From: Spirochaetae bacterium HGW-Spirochaetae-7
GTDB lineage: Bacteria; Spirochaetota; Spirochaetia; Treponematales; UBA12059
Direction: 5' to 3'
Assembly: GCA_002839245.1 (NCBI GenBank)
Contig: PGXR01000018.1
Span: 1-26,851 of the forward strand
Length of the DNA stretch: 26,851 bases
The translations under genes and the position numbers were made by a program. This document shows positions 23,585 to 26,851 of the stretch, in pieces (within the stretch, counting starts at the first letter, position 1; each line of letters opens with the position of its first letter). The notes below the pieces were generated by a model. It had not been told where the DNA came from. It did not search any database and worked only from the letters and a program-made list of their open reading frames with translations.

Positions 23585-24400
23585 ATGAAACAAAGTAGAT
23601 TCCGGCATGTTGCCTTCTACGTCATGGTGCTCACCGTGGCGCTCGTGGTCCTCTTCCCGTTCTTCTGGATGCTTTCCTCCTCGTTCAAGACCCAGGTGGA
23701 CATCATCGCCTGGCCGCCGCGCCTCGTGTTCAAGCCGACGTTGCATAACTACGTGAAGGTGTTCGGCGAACAGGATTTCCTCAAGTACTTCATGAATTCC
23801 TCCATCGTCGGCATTTCGGCGGTCGGCGCGTCGCTCCTGCTCGGGCTGCCGGCCGCGTACTCGATAGCACGGTTCAGGCAGAAACGGCTTTCGGTCTTCA
23901 TCCTCGTGGCGCGACTCATGCCGGGAATCTCTTTCCTGCTGCCATGGTACATTATCTTTTCCAGGCTGGGCCTGATGGACAGCTATATCGCGCTCATCCT
24001 TTCGCACATGCTGATAGCGCTGCCGGTCATCGTATGGATCATGTCGAGCTATTTCGATGGAGTACCGACGGAGCTGGAGGAATCAGCCATGGTCGACGGC
24101 GCCACGAGGCAGCGCGCTTTTTTCTCGATAATCCTTCCGCTGTCGGGGCCGGGCATCGTCACGGCGACGACACTTTCCTTCATCTTCTCCTGGAACAACT
24201 TCATGTTCTCCCAGGTGCTGAGCATGGAGCGTACCAAGACCCTGCCGATTGCCGTCTACAATTTCGTCTCGTACGCGGAAGTGGACTGGGGCGGCGTGAT
24301 GGCAGCGGCGGTGGCGATCATGGCCCCTGCGATACTCCTGACGATGCTGTTCCAGAAATACGTTGTCAAAGGGCTGACCATGGGCGCGGTGAAGGGCTGA
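23585..24400 (+). CDS. Sugar ABC transporter permease (MalG/UgpE type)
   Basis: A 271-residue inner-membrane permease, second half of the transport channel. It has about six helices, beginning with YVMVLTVALVVLFPFFWMLSSSFK, the standard opening of this family (followed by a PTLHNYVKVF block). Its EAA loop is ELEESAMVDGATRQRAFFSIILP. The SFIFSWNNFMF and KGLTMGAVKG C-terminal blocks are typical. The ATG start is 13 bases after the first permease, so the two are translated from one message. Gnd follows after 30 bases with its own AGGAG site. Confidence 0.94.
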   Translation: MKQSRFRHVAFYVMVLTVALVVLFPFFWMLSSSFKTQVDIIAWPPRLVFKPTLHNYVKVFGEQDFLKYFMNSSIVGISAVGASLLLGLPAAYSIARFRQKRLSVFILVARLMPGISFLLPWYIIFSRLGLMDSYIALILSHMLIALPVIVWIMSSYFDGVPTELEESAMVDGATRQRAFFSIILPLSGPGIVTATTLSFIFSWNNFMFSQVLSMERTKTLPIAVYNFVSYAEVDWGGVMAAAVAIMAPAILLTMLFQKYVVKGLTMGAVKG

Positions 24401-24430
24401 TGGCAGCCAAAATCGACAGGAGAGATAAAC

Positions 24431-25891
24431 ATGAAAGAGACAGCTGACATCGGGCTCATCGGCCTGGCGGTAATGGGCCGCAACCTCGTGCTCAACATGA
24501 ACGACAAGGGCTTTTCCGTCGCGGTCTACAACCGGACGACGAGCAAGGTTGACGAATTCATCGATGACGAGGCGAAAGGCCGCGCGACCATACTCCCGGC
24601 CCACACCATCGAGGAGTTCATGGCCCTCCTCAAGCGTCCCCGCAAGGTGATGCTCATGGTCAAGGCTGGCGAGGTGGTGGACCAGTTCATCGAATCCCTG
24701 CTCCCGTTCCTGGAGGCCGGAGACATAATCATCGACGGGGGCAACAGCCACTTCCCCGACACAAGCAGGCGCACCGCTTACCTTGCCGAAAAAGGCATCC
24801 TCTTCGTCGGTACCGGGGTTTCCGGCGGCGAGGAGGGAGCCAGGAACGGTCCGAGCCTGATGCCAGGCGGCAACCCCGAGGCGTGGCCCTTCATCAAGCC
24901 GATATTCCAGGCGATAGCGGCCAGGACCGATTCGGGCGAACCATGCTGCGACTGGGTCGGGCCGGCGGGAGCCGGGCACTTCGTCAAGATGGTCCACAAC
25001 GGGATAGAGTACGGCGACATGCAGTTGATCGCCGAGGCGTACCACCTGATGAAGTCCCATGTCGGTCTCGATGCGGGGGGCATGAAGGCCGCCTTCGACG
25101 GGTGGATGAGGGGCGACCTGAACGGTTACCTCGTCGAAATCGCCTCCGACATCCTGGGGTTCAACGACGATGACGGATCCCCGTTGCTGGAAAAAATTCT
25201 CGACACCGCCGGCCAGAAAGGCACTGGCAAGTGGACCGCGGTCGAAGCCCTCGACATGGGCGTTCCCGTCACGCTGATAGGCGAGGCCGTTTTCGCGCGA
25301 TGCCTGTCGGCACTCAAGGATGAACGCGTCCGCGCGTCGGCCATACTTGGCGAAGGAGAACCGGTACCGTTCAAGGGCAATGTGGCCGGCTTCATTGCTG
25401 ACCTGGGAGAAGCGCTCCTCGCCTCCAAGCTGGTTTCTTACGCGCAGGGCTACATGCTGATGCGCGAAGCCGCCAGGGAGTTTGGTTGGGACCTCAACTA
25501 CGGGGGCATAGCGATGATGTGGCGTGGCGGCTGCATAATACGTTCGGTATTTTTGGACAAGATCAAGGCCGCTTTCGACAGGAACCCGGGGCTGGAGAAC
25601 CTCCTCCTCGACGACTGGTTCAGCAAGACCGAGCTTCACTCCCAGACAGCCTGGCGGAAGATAGTCTCGGCCGGCGTCAATGCGGGCATCCCCCTTCCCG
25701 CGATGGGCAGCGCGCTGTCGTTCTTCGACGGCTACCGCACGGCACGCCTGCCCGCCAACATGCTCCAGGCCTTGCGGGACTACTTCGGCGCCCATACCTA
25801 CGAACGCACCGACAGGCCGCGCGGCGAGTTCTTCCATACGAACTGGACCGGCGAGGGCGGGAACGTTTCAGCGGGCATCTACACGGTATAA
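24431..25891 (+). CDS. gnd: 6-phosphogluconate dehydrogenase, decarboxylating
   Basis: Gnd oxidatively decarboxylates 6-phosphogluconate to ribulose 5-phosphate and NADPH in the pentose-phosphate pathway. The 486-residue length matches the long, classical form. The NADP fold opens with GLIGLAVMGRNL (G8 to G16), and N34-R35-T36 supports NADP binding. Substrate and catalytic blocks are IIDGGNSHFPDT, GVSGGEEGARNGPS, KMVHNGIEYGDMQLIAEAY (catalytic Lys) and GCIIRSVFLDKI, and the C-terminal tail reads FHTNWTGEGGNVSAGIYTV. AGGAG precedes the ATG. Its place behind sugar ABC permeases and before a sugar kinase suggests that the imported compound is a gluconate-like acid or is converted to one. A second, housekeeping copy may exist elsewhere. 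Confidence 0.96.
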   Translation: MKETADIGLIGLAVMGRNLVLNMNDKGFSVAVYNRTTSKVDEFIDDEAKGRATILPAHTIEEFMALLKRPRKVMLMVKAGEVVDQFIESLLPFLEAGDIIIDGGNSHFPDTSRRTAYLAEKGILFVGTGVSGGEEGARNGPSLMPGGNPEAWPFIKPIFQAIAARTDSGEPCCDWVGPAGAGHFVKMVHNGIEYGDMQLIAEAYHLMKSHVGLDAGGMKAAFDGWMRGDLNGYLVEIASDILGFNDDDGSPLLEKILDTAGQKGTGKWTAVEALDMGVPVTLIGEAVFARCLSALKDERVRASAILGEGEPVPFKGNVAGFIADLGEALLASKLVSYAQGYMLMREAAREFGWDLNYGGIAMMWRGGCIIRSVFLDKIKAAFDRNPGLENLLLDDWFSKTELHSQTAWRKIVSAGVNAGIPLPAMGSALSFFDGYRTARLPANMLQALRDYFGAHTYERTDRPRGEFFHTNWTGEGGNVSAGIYTV

Positions 25892-25901
25892 GGAGATTGC
25901 A

Positions 25902-26851
25902 ATGAGTCTAGCGTTGAAGAAGGATTGCGCATGGTCGCTCGTCGTTCCCACGAGCATGGGCGTCAGGCTCACTCCCGGCAACGGGCAGGCAGTCCATGTC
26001 TCCAATAGCTTCATGATGCAGGCCACCAGCGCCGAGACAAACGTGGCCAGCATTGTCTCCTGCCTGGGAATGCCGGTGAAGGTGCTCACCACGTTCGTCA
26101 AGGACAGTCCCATCGCGGCATTCATCAAGAGCGATTTACGGGCGCGCAACATGCAGTACGAAGGCGTCGAGGTGCCGCAGGGCGGACCCTGGGGTTATCG
26201 CCACCAGTTCAACATCGCCGATTCAGGATTCGGCAACAGGGGCCCCCGAGTCCAGAACGACAGGGCGGGCGAGGTCGGTCGCACCCTGGACGTCAGGAAC
26301 TTCGACCTGGAGAGGATTTTCGGGAAGGAAGGCGTCAGGATAGTCCATCTTTCCGGCCTGATCGGCGCCCTGTCGCCTGAAACCGGAGCGTTCTGCCTCG
26401 AGATAGCGAAGGCGGCAAGGAAGCACGGGACGCGCGTCTCCTTTGACCTGAATTACCGGGCCTCGTTCTGGAAAGGCCGCGAGAAGGAGCTGCACGACCT
26501 TTTTGCCGAAATTGCGGGCCTGTCGGACATCCTGGTCGGCAACGAAGAGGATTTCCAGCTCTGTCTGGGCATCGAGGGACCGAAGGCGGGCGGCAAGGGC
26601 ATATCTGCCCAGATCGAGGGTTTCATCGACATGATAGGCCGGACCCGGAAAGTGTTCCCGGGCACCTCGGTGTTCGCCACCACCTTGCGCGAGGTCGAGG
26701 ACGCCAACCGCCATCTTTGGGGTGCGATCGTGGTCGACGGGGAAGCGCGGCATGTGGTGCAGCCGCGCGAAATCCGCGTGCTTGACAGGATAGGCGGGGG
26801 CGACGGCTTCGTGGGCGGCCTCTTGTACGGCATCCTCAAGGGCTGGGAGAG
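25902..26851 (+). CDS. PfkB-family sugar kinase, probably 2-keto-3-deoxygluconate kinase (3' end missing)
   Basis: The frame is open to the window end; 316 codons plus two bases are visible. ATG 25902 has AAGGAG six bases upstream, overlapping the gnd stop. PfkB features are the N-terminal substrate region with SAETNVASIVSCLG (the usual GG is replaced by TS), VRIVHLSGLIGALS, VSFDLNYRASFWKG, a helix with VGNEEDF, and the anion-hole and catalytic-base block DRIGGGDGFVGGLLYG (Asp301). FDLNYR-x-x-x-W and DRIGGGD are characteristic of 2-keto-3-deoxygluconate kinases, which make KDPG for the Entner-Doudoroff pathway. Other PfkB kinases cannot be excluded. Last visible gene of the ABC/gnd operon. 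Confidence 0.85.
   Translation, partial: MSLALKKDCAWSLVVPTSMGVRLTPGNGQAVHVSNSFMMQATSAETNVASIVSCLGMPVKVLTTFVKDSPIAAFIKSDLRARNMQYEGVEVPQGGPWGYRHQFNIADSGFGNRGPRVQNDRAGEVGRTLDVRNFDLERIFGKEGVRIVHLSGLIGALSPETGAFCLEIAKAARKHGTRVSFDLNYRASFWKGREKELHDLFAEIAGLSDILVGNEEDFQLCLGIEGPKAGGKGISAQIEGFIDMIGRTRKVFPGTSVFATTLREVEDANRHLWGAIVVDGEARHVVQPREIRVLDRIGGGDGFVGGLLYGILKGWE

Noticed and set aside
24083..25837. 584-codon open frame antisense to gnd
   Set aside because: Shadow of codon bias opposite a complete, motif-rich Gnd; no recognisable domain or ribosome site.

Overview
The window is high-G+C, densely coding bacterial DNA with no gap over about 140 bases between genes. I see no rRNA, tRNA, CRISPR array, insertion sequence or phage gene. 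The best guess for the host is a free-living, high-G+C spirochaete. Pointers are a LolA-like carrier beside a RodZ-like membrane protein and RimO, a lipoprotein with a relaxed lipobox (Ala at -3), large TPR proteins, and a sugar ABC transporter without its own ATPase. This is inference from gene content, not a phylogenetic placement.

Layout. (1) Positions 1-8582, plus strand: the 3' part of a beta-propeller-like protein, a TPR-like lipoprotein, the RecG helicase, glycogen synthase GlgA, a membrane protein with a duplicated winged-helix-like domain, and an EamA/DMT exporter. (2) Positions 8632-18174, minus strand: read in transcription order, a TPR protein with an N-terminal lectin-like domain and a C-terminal zinc ribbon, then a tightly packed run of LolA-like carrier, RodZ-like protein, RimO, UvrD/PcrA helicase, a shortened class-III aminotransferase-like protein and a second EamA exporter. 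A good sigma70-type promoter sits in front of the LolA gene. The two EamA genes converge at 8582/8632. (3) Positions 18196-26851, a carbohydrate-use locus built around a divergent promoter region at 21193-21329. Leftward run an RpiR-family regulator, a zinc alcohol dehydrogenase and a Gfo/Idh/MocA oxidoreductase. Rightward run a sugar-binding protein, two permeases, 6-phosphogluconate dehydrogenase and a PfkB-family sugar kinase (probably 2-keto-3-deoxygluconate kinase) that is cut by the window end.

Working together. Region 3 reads as one inducible system. The solute-binding protein and permeases would import a sugar or sugar acid, powered by an ATPase encoded elsewhere. The two dehydrogenases would oxidise or epimerise it, and the kinase and Gnd would feed it into the pentose-phosphate or Entner-Doudoroff pool under RpiR control. 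Region 2 couples envelope biogenesis (lipoprotein transport, cell-shape protein) with ribosome modification and DNA repair. Region 1 holds DNA repair and glycogen synthesis.

The most interesting points are the exact domain duplication in the 6229-7710 membrane protein, the aminotransferase-like protein lacking its PLP-lysine region, an apparent 13-residue in-frame loss in the alcohol dehydrogenase, and the operator-rich divergent promoter. I did not find a clear new defence or mobile system.
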